This document shows, in pieces, positions 28,472 through 37,417 of a stretch of DNA of 37,417 nucleotides. The stretch is from an uncultured Prevotella sp. (GTDB taxonomy: Bacteria; Bacteroidota; Bacteroidia; Bacteroidales; Bacteroidaceae), in the NCBI GenBank assembly GCA_946184025.1, contig CAMHEA010000003.1:1-37417 (forward strand), given 5' to 3'. A program made the position numbers and the translations under genes. Position 1 is the stretch's first letter. Every line of letters starts with the position of its first letter. Below the pieces are notes generated by a model. That model was not told the DNA's origin. It saw only the letters and a list, made by a program, of their open reading frames with translations, and searched no databases.

Positions 28472-28888
28472 CTACGCTTCGGACTGCCGGAGGTATTTCT
28501 GAAAGGCCTGGTTGTAGTCCGGGCTGTCGGCGAGACGGCCGTTGACGAGGCATACCAGCTCCACGTCGGCGTGGAAAGCCAGCCGTTCGTCGTCGGCGCG
28601 ATACAAGTCCTGATGAAAGATGAAGCGGATGCCCTTCTTTTCGAGCCACAGCCGAGAGAGAAATTCGTCGTCACACCGCAGCGGAGTCTTGTAGAGCAGG
28701 TTCATGCGGGCCACGACGGCATCCGTTCCTTGCTCGTGCAGACGGGCAAACGACACGCCGAGGCTGCGCAGGAAGAGGTGCCGCGTGTGCTCGATGTAGT
28801 GCAGGTAGTTGGCATTGTTCACGATTCCTTCGATGTCGCACTCATAGTCGCGCACCTCCATTTTTGTTTCAAAGATATATTGATCCAT
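28472..28888 (-). CDS. acyl-CoA thioesterase (4HBT hotdog family)
   Basis: VRDYECDIEGIVNNANYLHYIEHTRHLFL; start MDQYIFETKMEV at 28888. Confidence 0.88.
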   Translation of the reverse strand: MDQYIFETKMEVRDYECDIEGIVNNANYLHYIEHTRHLFLRSLGVSFARLHEQGTDAVVARMNLLYKTPLRCDDEFLSRLWLEKKGIRFIFHQDLYRADDERLAFHADVELVCLVNGRLADSPDYNQAFQKYLRQSEA

Positions 28889-28893
28889 AGTTT

Positions 28894-30261
28894 CTATGAT
28901 GATGGTTCTTCTTCGGCCAGCAGGGCGATGGCAGGTGGAATGCCGCCGTTGCCCCGTTGTTTCTTGAACGACGATGCCAGATACTCGTAACCGATGCGGC
29001 AGCGCAGGCAGTCTTTGCGTTCGCAGTAGTTGCGTTTGAGCTGTACGAGTGCCTGCGAGTCTCCGGCGGTCTTCACTTGGAGTCCCGCGCCCCGCCATTC
29101 CCTGACGATGCTGTTGTCTTCGGCTTTCAGTTGTTCCAGAAAGTCAAAGGCACGGTCGCACAACCGTTCGTCCCCTTTGTAGCGGCCGTAGGCGAAGAGC
29201 ATGGGCACGAAGGTGTTGATCATCAGCAAGTGGAGCGAGGCGGCCGACAGGTGTTTCTCGCTGTGCCTGCTCGGAGAGCCGAAGGCATAGTGATCCTGCC
29301 AGTAAGGAGTAGCCTTCGTATGCAGGATGTGCTGTGCCTGTTCCACGGTTGTGCAGTCGATGAGTGCCGAGAGACTGGCTTGGCGGTTGAAGTAGAGGTT
29401 GGCCAGTTGGGCAATGCGGATGTGGGGGAAGTTCTGCGGACGCAGGCGGAGGAAGCGCCACTGGCTGGCATCCATGGGCTGGAGCTTGAACTTATTGGCC
29501 AGAAAGCGGTATTCGGCTTGCAGACGTGTCAGGTAGCCCTCGGCCACGGCGGCATCGCGGTGTTGCCGGGCCACGGCTGTCGGTTCCAGCAGGCCGGCCT
29601 GGCCCAGGAAGAAGGCTTCTATCTGAAAAAGGTCGTCGCGGTGGTGGTCGACGGCATGCAGGGGAATACTGCGTGCCCACGTCTCGAAGGCTTCGCCGTT
29701 GATGCCGAAGCCGTAGTTGCGTGCCAGTGTCACGAAGTAGGCCGCCTCCCAGTCGCCGTTGCAGGCTCTCACGCGGCTGTTGATGGCCTCCGTCTTTTGT
29801 TCCAGCCGTTCTGTCTGCAAGGCATTCATCCATGCGTGGAGCATCAGCGAAGACAGATGGGGGACAATCTGATAGCAAGGCGGATAGTTGTCCACCGCCA
29901 GCAACTCACGGTAGTGCTTCGAAACGGTCTCGGGCACCGCCAGCAGCATTTGCGGCAGTTGCTTGCCGCTTTCAGTCACCACCTCGCTGTCGTCCGTTCC
30001 TGTCACATGCAGAATCACATTGTTGTAGGCTGCGTCTCGGTGGTGACCATGCTGATACCAGTCGCTCGACCGCTCATGGATTTCCACGTTGCCAATCCAT
30101 AGCGTTCCGCCGATGCGGAGCTTCGCGTTGAAGAAGTCGGGGCCGGCATGGTGGTTGTGCAGACCCGTGTCGATGACCTCTACGGGTTCGCCCGCCGTCG
30201 TCTGAAGCTGGCTCAGCGGAAACAGCTTGTGTTTCCATACATAGTGGAGCAGTTGTTCCAT
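28894..30261 (-). CDS. DUF2851-family protein
   Basis: MEQLLHYVWKHKLFPLSQLQTTAGEPVEVIDTGLHNHHAGPDFFNAKLRIGGTLWIGNVEIHERSSDWYQHGHHRD. Confidence 0.85.
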   Translation of the reverse strand: MEQLLHYVWKHKLFPLSQLQTTAGEPVEVIDTGLHNHHAGPDFFNAKLRIGGTLWIGNVEIHERSSDWYQHGHHRDAAYNNVILHVTGTDDSEVVTESGKQLPQMLLAVPETVSKHYRELLAVDNYPPCYQIVPHLSSLMLHAWMNALQTERLEQKTEAINSRVRACNGDWEAAYFVTLARNYGFGINGEAFETWARSIPLHAVDHHRDDLFQIEAFFLGQAGLLEPTAVARQHRDAAVAEGYLTRLQAEYRFLANKFKLQPMDASQWRFLRLRPQNFPHIRIAQLANLYFNRQASLSALIDCTTVEQAQHILHTKATPYWQDHYAFGSPSRHSEKHLSAASLHLLMINTFVPMLFAYGRYKGDERLCDRAFDFLEQLKAEDNSIVREWRGAGLQVKTAGDSQALVQLKRNYCERKDCLRCRIGYEYLASSFKKQRGNGGIPPAIALLAEEEPSS

Positions 30262-30454
30262 GGCATTCGTCCTCTCTCTGTTGTTCTGCTATATATTATA
30301 TATAAGGTACAAAGGTACGCATTCACGGCGACAATGCAAAGAGAATGGCCGTTTTTTCGTAGGAAAAATGTGCTGGAAAACCCTGTTTAGAGCCGTTTGT
30401 AGGCTGCTTGTTAACCTGTTGAGGCTCAGTGATTTACGAAGCGCGTTTCGGTCG

Positions 30455-30481
30455 TGAGAATTTTTAATTTAAAAATTCTCA
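30455..30481. repeat. 27-nt near-perfect palindrome TGAGAATTTTTAA-T-TTAAAAATTCTCA
   Basis: 13-bp arms, 1-nt centre. Confidence 0.8.
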
Positions 30482-30618
30482 AAAAATAAATTATTAATTC
30501 TCAAAAAATAAATTAAAAATTGTCGCGACTGTGGCACTTTCGGAGAACGGCCGTGGTACTTTCGTTTGCTGAGTGTGGCATTTTTGGCGAACGGGTAAGG
30601 CAGTTTGGCGGTGTATTT
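30474..30618. repeat. 22-bp-period degenerate tandem array upstream of dapB
   Basis: AATTCTCAAAAAATAAATTA at 30474 and 30496, AATTGTC at 30518, then GTGGCACTTTCG / GTGGTACTTTCG / GTGGCATTTTTG / AAGGCAGTTTGG at 30531, 30553, 30575, 30597. Confidence 0.7.
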
Positions 30619-30710
30619 TTTGGATAGTTTCACATTATTATATATATGTTTCGTGTGCCGTTCGTTGTTTTTTTCGTACCTTTGCCCCCGCATATAAAAA
30701 GAAATCGCAC

Positions 30711-31466
30711 ATGAAAATAGCATTAATCGGCTACGGCAAGATGGGAAAGATGATTGAACAGATTGCCATTGAGCGTGGCCACGACATCGTCAGCATCATA
30801 GACATCGACAACCAGGGCGACTTCGACAGTGAAGCCTTTGCCTCTGCCGATGTGGCCATTGAGTTTACCAACCCCACGGCGGCCTATGGCAACTACCTGA
30901 AGGCCTTTGCCAAGAACGTGAAGGTGGTCAGCGGCTCTACGGGGTGGATGAAGGAACACGGCGACGAGGTGCGCCGCCTCTGCAACGAAGGTGGGCAGAC
31001 ACTTTTCTGGGCTTCCAACTTCTCCATCGGTGTGGCCATCTTCTCTGCCGTCAACCGCTATCTGGCCAAGATCATGAACCAGTTTCCGCAGTACGACGTA
31101 CGTATGGAAGAGGTTCACCACATCCATAAGCTCGACCATCCGAGCGGCACCGGCATCACCTTGGCCGAAGAAATCGTCAGCGAACTGGACCGCAAGCGTG
31201 AGTGGTGTGTGGGCAGCCTGACCCAGCCGGACGGCACCGTGGTCACGGAGAACCAACCCGCCGACAACCAGCTGGCCATCGACAGCGTGCGTCGGGGCGA
31301 AGTGCCGGGCATCCACAGCATCACCTACAACTCGGAAGCCGACCAGATCACGATTACCCACGATGCACACTCGCGTCAGGGGTTTGCGCTCGGAGCTGTC
31401 CTGGCCGCCGAATACACTGCAGCCCACCAAGGTCTGCTTACGATTTCCGACATGTTTAACTTTTAG
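30711..31466 (+). CDS. dapB: 4-hydroxy-tetrahydrodipicolinate reductase
   Basis: MKIALIGYGKMGKMIEQIA, VVSGSTGWM, EVHHIHKLDHPSGTGITLAEEI. Confidence 0.93.
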   Translation: MKIALIGYGKMGKMIEQIAIERGHDIVSIIDIDNQGDFDSEAFASADVAIEFTNPTAAYGNYLKAFAKNVKVVSGSTGWMKEHGDEVRRLCNEGGQTLFWASNFSIGVAIFSAVNRYLAKIMNQFPQYDVRMEEVHHIHKLDHPSGTGITLAEEIVSELDRKREWCVGSLTQPDGTVVTENQPADNQLAIDSVRRGEVPGIHSITYNSEADQITITHDAHSRQGFALGAVLAAEYTAAHQGLLTISDMFNF

Positions 31467-31480
31467 AGACTATCCCTGCA

Positions 31481-33013
31481 ATGATAGACAAGGAAAAAGC
31501 AAAACTCAATCCGAAGCGGCAGTGGGCTAAATTCATCATCGTCACGCTGCTCTTCCTGGCTTTCCTCTTCTGGGTAAAAAGCTGGTGGGGAATCATCGTA
31601 GTGCCTTTCATCTACGATGCCTATATCAGTAAGAAAATCAAATGGCAATGGTGGAAGGATGCCGAGGCTCCCGTCCGTTTTGCCATGTCGTGGATTGATG
31701 CCATCGTCTTTGCCCTCGTGGCAGTCTATTTCATCAACCTGTTCTTCTTCCAGAACTACGTTATTCCTTCCAGCTCGCTGGAGAAGTCGCTGCTAACGGG
31801 CGACTACCTCTTCGTGTCGAAGGTCAGCTACGGTCCGCGCATACCGCAGACACCCCTCACCGTGCCCCTGACACAGCACACCATGCCCCTGTTCAACTGC
31901 AAGTCATACATCGAATGGCCGCAGTGGGACTATCGCCGCGTCAAGGGACTGGGACAGGTGGAGCTCAACGATATCGTCGTGTTCAACTATCCGGCCGGAG
32001 ATTCCATCGTGACCGACCTTCGCTATCAGGCGCAGGACTATTACCGGCAGGTCTACGAGACAGGAGAAGCCCTGCTGATGCAGCAGAATCCCAACATCCG
32101 TCTGGCCGATATGTCCACGGAGGAGCAACGTGCCTTCTTCGCACAGGCCTATCAGACGGGTCGCAACTACATCGTGAAAAATCAGGCGGAGTTCGGAGTC
32201 ATCGACTCCAGGCCCGTCGATCGCCGCGAAAACTATGTGAAACGCTGTGTGGGACTGCCCGGACAGACCTTGCAGATCAAGGAAAAAATCGTCTATCTGG
32301 ACGGAAAGGCCAACAAGGAACCCGATAACGTGCAGTACACCTACTTCGTCAAGCTCAACAATATCAGCGTCTCCGAGTTCTTCGGAGCCCGCTACGACGA
32401 CCTCCGCAAGGAACTGGGCATCAGCGAGGAGGACATTTCGAGCCTGTCGCGCCTCCACGGCTACGATCTGGAGCAAGGCTATGTGCTCAACAACCAAGTC
32501 TTGCAGCAGTATGACGGTTACCTGCCGCTCACCAAGGCCGCTGCCAAGGAGCTGAAAGCCCGTGGCGTGGTCAAGGCATTGCGTCCCGTCACCGACCGCG
32601 ACCTCTACGGCGGCTCCATCTACCCGTTGAACGGCTTCACGGGATGGACGCGCGACAACTACGGACCCGTATGGATTCCCAAGAAAGGCCAGAGCATCAA
32701 GCTGACGTTGGAGAACCTTCCTGTCTATGAGCGTTGCATCAGCGTCTACGAAGGCAACAAGCTTGAGGTGAAAGGCGGAAAGATCTACATCAACGGTGCA
32801 CCAGCCAGCCAATACACCTTCAAGATGGACTACTACTGGATGCAGGGCGACAACCGCCACAACTCCGCCGACTCGCGCTATTGGGGATTCGTTCCTGAAG
32901 ACCATATCGTGGGCAAGCCCTTGTTCATCTGGTGGTCGTCCGATCCCGACCGCCGCGGCCTTAAAGGCATTCGTTGGAGCCGCCTGTTCCATTGGGTCGA
33001 CAACATTAAGTAA
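31481..33013 (+). CDS. lepB: signal peptidase I (large Bacteroidetes type)
   Basis: IPSSSLEKSLLTGDYLFVSKVSYG, ENYVKRCVGLPGQTLQI, MQGDNRHNSADSRYWGFVPEDHIVGK. Confidence 0.93.
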   Translation: MIDKEKAKLNPKRQWAKFIIVTLLFLAFLFWVKSWWGIIVVPFIYDAYISKKIKWQWWKDAEAPVRFAMSWIDAIVFALVAVYFINLFFFQNYVIPSSSLEKSLLTGDYLFVSKVSYGPRIPQTPLTVPLTQHTMPLFNCKSYIEWPQWDYRRVKGLGQVELNDIVVFNYPAGDSIVTDLRYQAQDYYRQVYETGEALLMQQNPNIRLADMSTEEQRAFFAQAYQTGRNYIVKNQAEFGVIDSRPVDRRENYVKRCVGLPGQTLQIKEKIVYLDGKANKEPDNVQYTYFVKLNNISVSEFFGARYDDLRKELGISEEDISSLSRLHGYDLEQGYVLNNQVLQQYDGYLPLTKAAAKELKARGVVKALRPVTDRDLYGGSIYPLNGFTGWTRDNYGPVWIPKKGQSIKLTLENLPVYERCISVYEGNKLEVKGGKIYINGAPASQYTFKMDYYWMQGDNRHNSADSRYWGFVPEDHIVGKPLFIWWSSDPDRRGLKGIRWSRLFHWVDNIK

Positions 33014-33022
33014 GGTAGGAAG

Positions 33023-33664
33023 ATGGGTGATTGCCTCCTTTCCACCACCTATTTCGGACCGGTGCAGTGGTATCAGAAGCTGTATCGGTCCGAAACCGCC
33101 TGGCTGGAGCAGCACGAAACCTTTCAGAAGCAGACCTACCGGAACCGCTGCGTCATAGCGACGACCAACGGTCTGCAGACGCTCTCCATCCCCGTGGAGC
33201 ACGAAAAGGAGCCACTAAGTCCCCCGTCCTCCATCCCCCGACCTTCGACCATCCGTTCCCTGCGCATCTCCAACCATGGGAAGTGGCGTGCCGAACACTG
33301 GAATGCCTTGCAGAGTGCCTACGGAGACAGCCCGTTTTTTGACTATTATGTCGACGACTTGCGTCCGTTCTTCGAGAATCGGTGGGAGTTTCTCTTCGAT
33401 TTCAATTTGGCCATCACCCGTAAGATGTGCGAACTGCTCGACATCCAGCCGCACATCCGACTCACGGAGACCTATCGGACGGCCTCGGAGATAGCCAGCG
33501 GCGACTACCGTGAGGCCATTCGGCCGAAGAAACCCGTTGCTGACGCAGACTTCCAGCCCAAGGCTTACTATCAGGTCTACCAACAGTGTTATGGATTTCA
33601 GCCCAACCTGAGCATCCTCGACCTGTTGTTCAACATGGGCAACGAAGCCATCTTCTACCTCTAA
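33023..33664 (+). CDS. WbqC-like family protein
   Basis: LLSTTYFGPVQWYQKLYRSETAWLEQHETFQKQTYRNRCVI...SILDLLFNMGNEAI. Confidence 0.85.
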   Translation: MGDCLLSTTYFGPVQWYQKLYRSETAWLEQHETFQKQTYRNRCVIATTNGLQTLSIPVEHEKEPLSPPSSIPRPSTIRSLRISNHGKWRAEHWNALQSAYGDSPFFDYYVDDLRPFFENRWEFLFDFNLAITRKMCELLDIQPHIRLTETYRTASEIASGDYREAIRPKKPVADADFQPKAYYQVYQQCYGFQPNLSILDLLFNMGNEAIFYL

Positions 33665-33751
33665 ACGCCTGTGTCGCCATGGAAAGGCGATTCCCTTTCG
33701 GTAAAAAAGACTAGTATTCATGATTTTTTATAAACGCAAACAAGATTCAGT

Positions 33752-34303
33752 ATGAAAAGAAATGGTATGAAAACGATGGTCCTCCTCTTGGCAGGAACCA
33801 TCCTCACGAGCTCCTGTGTTGGCTCGTTCGGTTTGTTCAACAAACTCGCCCAGTGGAATAAGACAGCCACTGACTCGAAGTTTCTCAATGAGTTGATCTT
33901 CCTGGTACTCTCACCCGCCTATGCCGTGTGTGGCGTGGCCGACTTCTTTGTGCTTAATTCCATTGAATTCTGGACGGGTGACAACCCCGTAGCCAACAAC
34001 GTTGGAAAGACGAAAACGGTGAAGGGAAGCGACGGACTCGACTATGCCGTGAAGACCTTGCAGGACGGTTACGAGATGACCAATCCCGACGGACAGCGTT
34101 TCTATTTCCTCTATGACAAGGAAACGAACTCCTGGTCCATGATGACGGAAGGTCTGGAAAAGAAACTCTTCAAGTTCAATGAAGACGGAACCATCCAGGC
34201 TTATCTCGACAATGACCATGAGATGACCGTCACACAGGATGCTGCCGGCCTCTTCCAGGTGCGTCAGGCCACGTCCATGGGTACTTACTGGGCCATGCGG
34301 TAG
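33752..34303 (+). CDS. DUF3332-family lipoprotein
   Basis: LTSSCVGSFGLFNKLAQWNKTATDSKFLNELIFLVLSPAYAVCGVADFFVLNSIEFWTGDNPV. Confidence 0.85.
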   Translation: MKRNGMKTMVLLLAGTILTSSCVGSFGLFNKLAQWNKTATDSKFLNELIFLVLSPAYAVCGVADFFVLNSIEFWTGDNPVANNVGKTKTVKGSDGLDYAVKTLQDGYEMTNPDGQRFYFLYDKETNSWSMMTEGLEKKLFKFNEDGTIQAYLDNDHEMTVTQDAAGLFQVRQATSMGTYWAMR

Positions 34304-34404
34304 AATACATTACGGCTCTATGGGGCTTCTCCGGCCCTTCCTCAGTGGCCCTTTCTCTTTGCCACGGAGGTACTTTGGAAAAGTAATAAAGCCTTTCTTC
34401 CTAT

Positions 34405-34467
34405 GCAATATACCCTCTTTTACTTGGTAATATGCCCTATGTTGCCAGGTAAAAGAGGGTATATTGC
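34405..34467. terminator. 19-bp perfect inverted repeat between convergent genes
   Basis: GCAATATACCCTCTTTTAC ... GTAAAAGAGGGTATATTGC; right arm differs by 1/19 from 24475-24493. Confidence 0.8.
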
Positions 34468-34657
34468 TTTTGGGGTAAGGCCGGAAAGAGCGGTGAAAGC
34501 GGTTCTTTCCTCATGGAAAACCTCATGGGTGATGTGTGCTTTCTTGTTTCTTGGCAATGGATTACGGCTTAAATGCTATCTTTGTAGATAAGAAAGGAAC
34601 ACAAAGCAAACCCAAACCACAAGAAATGAAAAAGGAGATTGTTTTAACGGCATTGCT

Positions 34658-35923
34658 TTATTCGTAGATGAGTGTGGTCATGTGGTCGGCTGGAAACAGC
34701 TCGGCGGCCACGGCTTGGAGCTGTTCTGCCGTGACGTTGTCAATTTGCCGGTAGAGCTGTTCCACGTCTTTTTCCTTGCCGTCGTGTAGGAATGCTTTTC
34801 CGAAATCAATGGCAAAGTTCTCCCGTTGGTCTGTAGCTACGCCAATCTGACCCTTGATCTGCTGTTTGGCAATCTTTAGTTTTCTCGATGAAATGGGCGA
34901 TTTTATCAGCTTGTCGAGCTCTTTTCGTACCAGTCGCAGGCATTTCTTCACGTCGGTGCGGTCGCATCCGAAGTAGACCGACCAGATGCCGGTGTCGGAA
35001 TAGGCCACCATCGTACTCTCAACGGTATATACCAGTCCGTGCTTCTCACGCAGGCTGAGGCTGAGCAGGGCGTTCAGTCCCGGTCCGCCGAGCATGTTGT
35101 TGAGCAAGTAGAGGGCTGTCCGGTTAGGGTGGTGCATGTCGTAGGCACGACATCCCAGCATGACGTGTGCCTGGTGGGTGCCTTTGTCAATCATGATGGT
35201 GTGTGGCTCGTCGGTAGCAACCTGTTCTTCTGCGTGATCAACTTGTATCGGCAGCCTGTCGGTGGGGCTTTTTCCCGTGGTGTCTTCCGTCGGAACAGTG
35301 ACGTTCCGATGGTGTTTCTTCAGTGCTTGTACCACCTTTTTGAAGTCCACATCGCCGTAGACGAAGAACACGGCATGGTCCGGTCTGTAGTGTCTGCGGG
35401 CAAAACGTCTGGCATCCTCGGCTTGGAAGCACCTCACATGGGCGGCCGTGCCCAGGATGTTGTGCCCCAACGGGTGCCGGCGGAACAGCCTGTTTTCGAA
35501 ATCGTCGTATATCAGTTCGGCCGGTGAGTCGTTGTAGCTTTCTATTTCTTCTACGATGACTTCTTTTTCTTTCTCTACCTCAGCTTCGGGGTAGGTGGAG
35601 TGGAACACGATGTCGGTCAGTAGGTCTGCGGCGCGACTGAAGTGGTCGCGGAGCAGGGCTGCATAGTATACCGTATGTTCCTTGGTGGTGAAGGCATTGA
35701 GTTCGCCGCCTACGTTTTCCAAGGCGTTGATAATCTGTATGGAGTTTCTTCGGCTTGTCCCCTTGAACGTGGTGTGTTCAACAAAGTGGGCCAGTCCCTC
35801 TTCGCCGCATTCCTCATGGCGCGTGCCGGCGGCCAGTTGATAGCCGCAGTAGACGACCTGCGCGTCTGACGGGAGGTGGATGATGCGCAGTCCGTTGTCG
35901 AGTGTTGTCGTGTTATATTTCAT
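34658..35923 (-). CDS. M16-family zinc metalloprotease
   Basis: GLAHFVEHTTFKGT (HxxEH), EKEVIVEEIESYNDSP. Confidence 0.92.
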   Translation of the reverse strand: MKYNTTTLDNGLRIIHLPSDAQVVYCGYQLAAGTRHEECGEEGLAHFVEHTTFKGTSRRNSIQIINALENVGGELNAFTTKEHTVYYAALLRDHFSRAADLLTDIVFHSTYPEAEVEKEKEVIVEEIESYNDSPAELIYDDFENRLFRRHPLGHNILGTAAHVRCFQAEDARRFARRHYRPDHAVFFVYGDVDFKKVVQALKKHHRNVTVPTEDTTGKSPTDRLPIQVDHAEEQVATDEPHTIMIDKGTHQAHVMLGCRAYDMHHPNRTALYLLNNMLGGPGLNALLSLSLREKHGLVYTVESTMVAYSDTGIWSVYFGCDRTDVKKCLRLVRKELDKLIKSPISSRKLKIAKQQIKGQIGVATDQRENFAIDFGKAFLHDGKEKDVEQLYRQIDNVTAEQLQAVAAELFPADHMTTLIYE

Positions 35924-36112
35924 TTGTGGTGCAAAGATAGTAAAAACCCCAAATCCTGCACCCTAAACGTCGGACTTTTTGCAAACTTCAGCCTTGGAAA
36001 CAGCGATGAGTAGGGAAATGATTCATGTGGCAACTGAAAAAGACAACGAAAGAAACGAAGGTGATGAATCTTTTCTTTCAAGGTCGTTCCTCTTCGGAAA
36101 AGCTTAAATAAA

Positions 36113-36144
36113 TTTGGCTTTTCACGCGCTTAATCGTATCTTTG
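36113..36144 (+). promoter_or_regulatory. promoter TTTG-N20-TATCTTTG
   Basis: TTTG 36113-36116, TATCTTTG 36137-36144. Confidence 0.65.
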
Positions 36145-36162
36145 CATCGTAAAAAGGAAAGT

Positions 36163-37137
36163 ATGAGAAAAGTAATCGGCATCGGTGAAACGGTGCTTGA
36201 CATCCTCTTCAGAAACGGACAGCCTGTCAGCGCACTGCCGGGAGGCTCCACCTACAATGCCGTGATTTCCATGGCGCGTGCCGGTCTGCCCGTTACGTTC
36301 ATCGGTGAGGTGGGGCACGACCGAGTGGGTGACGAAATCGTGGGCTTTCTGGAGAAGAACGGAGTCGACACCCGTAGTGTCTGCCGCTTTCAGAATACGA
36401 AGTCGCCCATTTCTCTGGCGTTCCTCAACGAGCAGAATGATGCGGAGTATGTGTTCTATAAGGATCATCCGCACGACCGTCTCGACTTGATTATCCCAGA
36501 CATCGGAGCCGATGACATCGTACTTTTTGGTTCCTACTATGCTGTCAATCCAGTGATCCGTATGCAGGTGAAGGCACTCCTTGATGCGGCTCGGTCTTGC
36601 GGAGCCATCATCTATTATGATGTGAACTTCCGGGCGGCGCATGCCCATGAGGCCAAGAAGCTCGTTCCCTGTTTCAGGGAGAATCTGGAGTATGCCGACC
36701 TTGTCCGCGGCAGCCATGAAGACTTCGCCGTGCTCTTTCAAAAGGAAGGGGCTGATGCCGTCTACGACGCGGAAATCTCTTCCTTCTGCCGCCATTTCAT
36801 CTATACGCAAGGCTCCCGTGCGGTGGAGGTGCGTGGTGCTGGTGGCTTTGCCAAGAGCTATCCTGTCGCAGAACAGGCAACGGTGAGTACCGTCGGAGCC
36901 GGCGACAACTTCAATGCCGGATTCATCTATGGGCTGATGAAGTATGGTGTCACCCGTTCCGACCTTGTCCGCGGACTCAGCGAAAACCAGTGGGATGCGC
37001 TTGTAGGCTGTGCCTGCCGTTTCTCCGCCGAATGTTGCAAAGACATCTATAACTATGTGTCGGAATCGTTCGGCCACAGCTTGCGGCAGGACGGTGCCCA
37101 TTTTGGGAAAGATTCCGATGGAATGGGTGAAAAATGA
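36163..37137 (+). CDS. PfkB-family carbohydrate kinase
   Basis: GIGETVLDILF, GGSTYNAVISMARAG, VSTVGAGDNFNAGFIYGLM. Confidence 0.9.
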   Translation: MRKVIGIGETVLDILFRNGQPVSALPGGSTYNAVISMARAGLPVTFIGEVGHDRVGDEIVGFLEKNGVDTRSVCRFQNTKSPISLAFLNEQNDAEYVFYKDHPHDRLDLIIPDIGADDIVLFGSYYAVNPVIRMQVKALLDAARSCGAIIYYDVNFRAAHAHEAKKLVPCFRENLEYADLVRGSHEDFAVLFQKEGADAVYDAEISSFCRHFIYTQGSRAVEVRGAGGFAKSYPVAEQATVSTVGAGDNFNAGFIYGLMKYGVTRSDLVRGLSENQWDALVGCACRFSAECCKDIYNYVSESFGHSLRQDGAHFGKDSDGMGEK

Positions 37138-37161
37138 ATCAATACACATAAAAAGAAAGAT

Positions 37162-37417
37162 ATGAAGACAATCACAGACAACATCTACTATGTGGGTGTG
37201 AACGACCGCAACAAAAACCTCTTTGAGGGCTTGTGGCCTTTGCCCGATGGCGTTTCTTACAACGCCTATCTCATCGATGACGAGCATGTGACCCTCATCG
37301 ACACCGTGGAGGTGGACTTCTTCACGCAGTTTATTGAAAACATCCGTGAGGTCATCGGCTCAAAGCCTATCGAATATCTCGTCATCAACCACATGGAACC
37401 CGACCACAGCGGCTCCA
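37162..37417 (+). CDS. FprA-family flavodiiron protein, 5' part (cut by window end)
   Basis: Manual translation MKTITDNIYYVGVNDRNKNLFEGLWPLPDGVSYNAYLIDDEHVTLIDTVE...INHMEPDHSGS (HxExDH metal site). Confidence 0.88.
   Translation, partial: MKTITDNIYYVGVNDRNKNLFEGLWPLPDGVSYNAYLIDDEHVTLIDTVEVDFFTQFIENIREVIGSKPIEYLVINHMEPDHSGS

Noticed and set aside
30474-30618. Possible CRISPR array
   Set aside because: Units are contiguous and degenerate with no unique spacers; no cas genes nearby.
31904-33202. 432-aa minus-strand ORF opposite lepB, and 36130-37287 minus opposite the PfkB kinase
   Set aside because: Sense strands carry strong family motifs; antisense products look like random low-information sequence.

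Overview
The window looks like a Bacteroidales chromosome, most likely Prevotellaceae. This is inferred from TTTG-N19/20-TAnnTTTG promoters, FISUMP/fimbrillin-like proteins, large Bacteroidetes-type LepB, DUF2851, DUF3332 and WbqC. Most of it is housekeeping: parE, ybeY, S41 protease, coaD, ruvB, dus, dprA, thioesterase, dapB, lepB, M16 protease, PfkB kinase and a 3'-truncated flavodiiron protein. The accessory layers are: (1) an M15 peptidase / HU-like / 30-aa 'smalltalk'-type cassette; (2) secreted low-complexity and chitobiase-like-domain proteins, the latter with a 56-aa downstream ORF missing from the supplied track; (3) a fimbrillin-like/FISUMP lipoprotein behind a ~650-nt leader with two small ORFs; (4) a compact two-gene BcgI-like R-M/S system inserted between ruvB and coaD; (5) a GH2 glycosidase; (6) a CDF transporter and Fur-family regulator flanking a large inverted repeat. 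Several unexplained non-coding structures stand out: inverted intergenic repeats that end in promoters, a family of related hairpins with paired arm changes at convergent gene ends, and a 22-bp-periodic degenerate array upstream of dapB. No tRNA, rRNA, transposase or CRISPR array was recognised by eye. All calls come from reading sequence and supplied translations; no searches were run.
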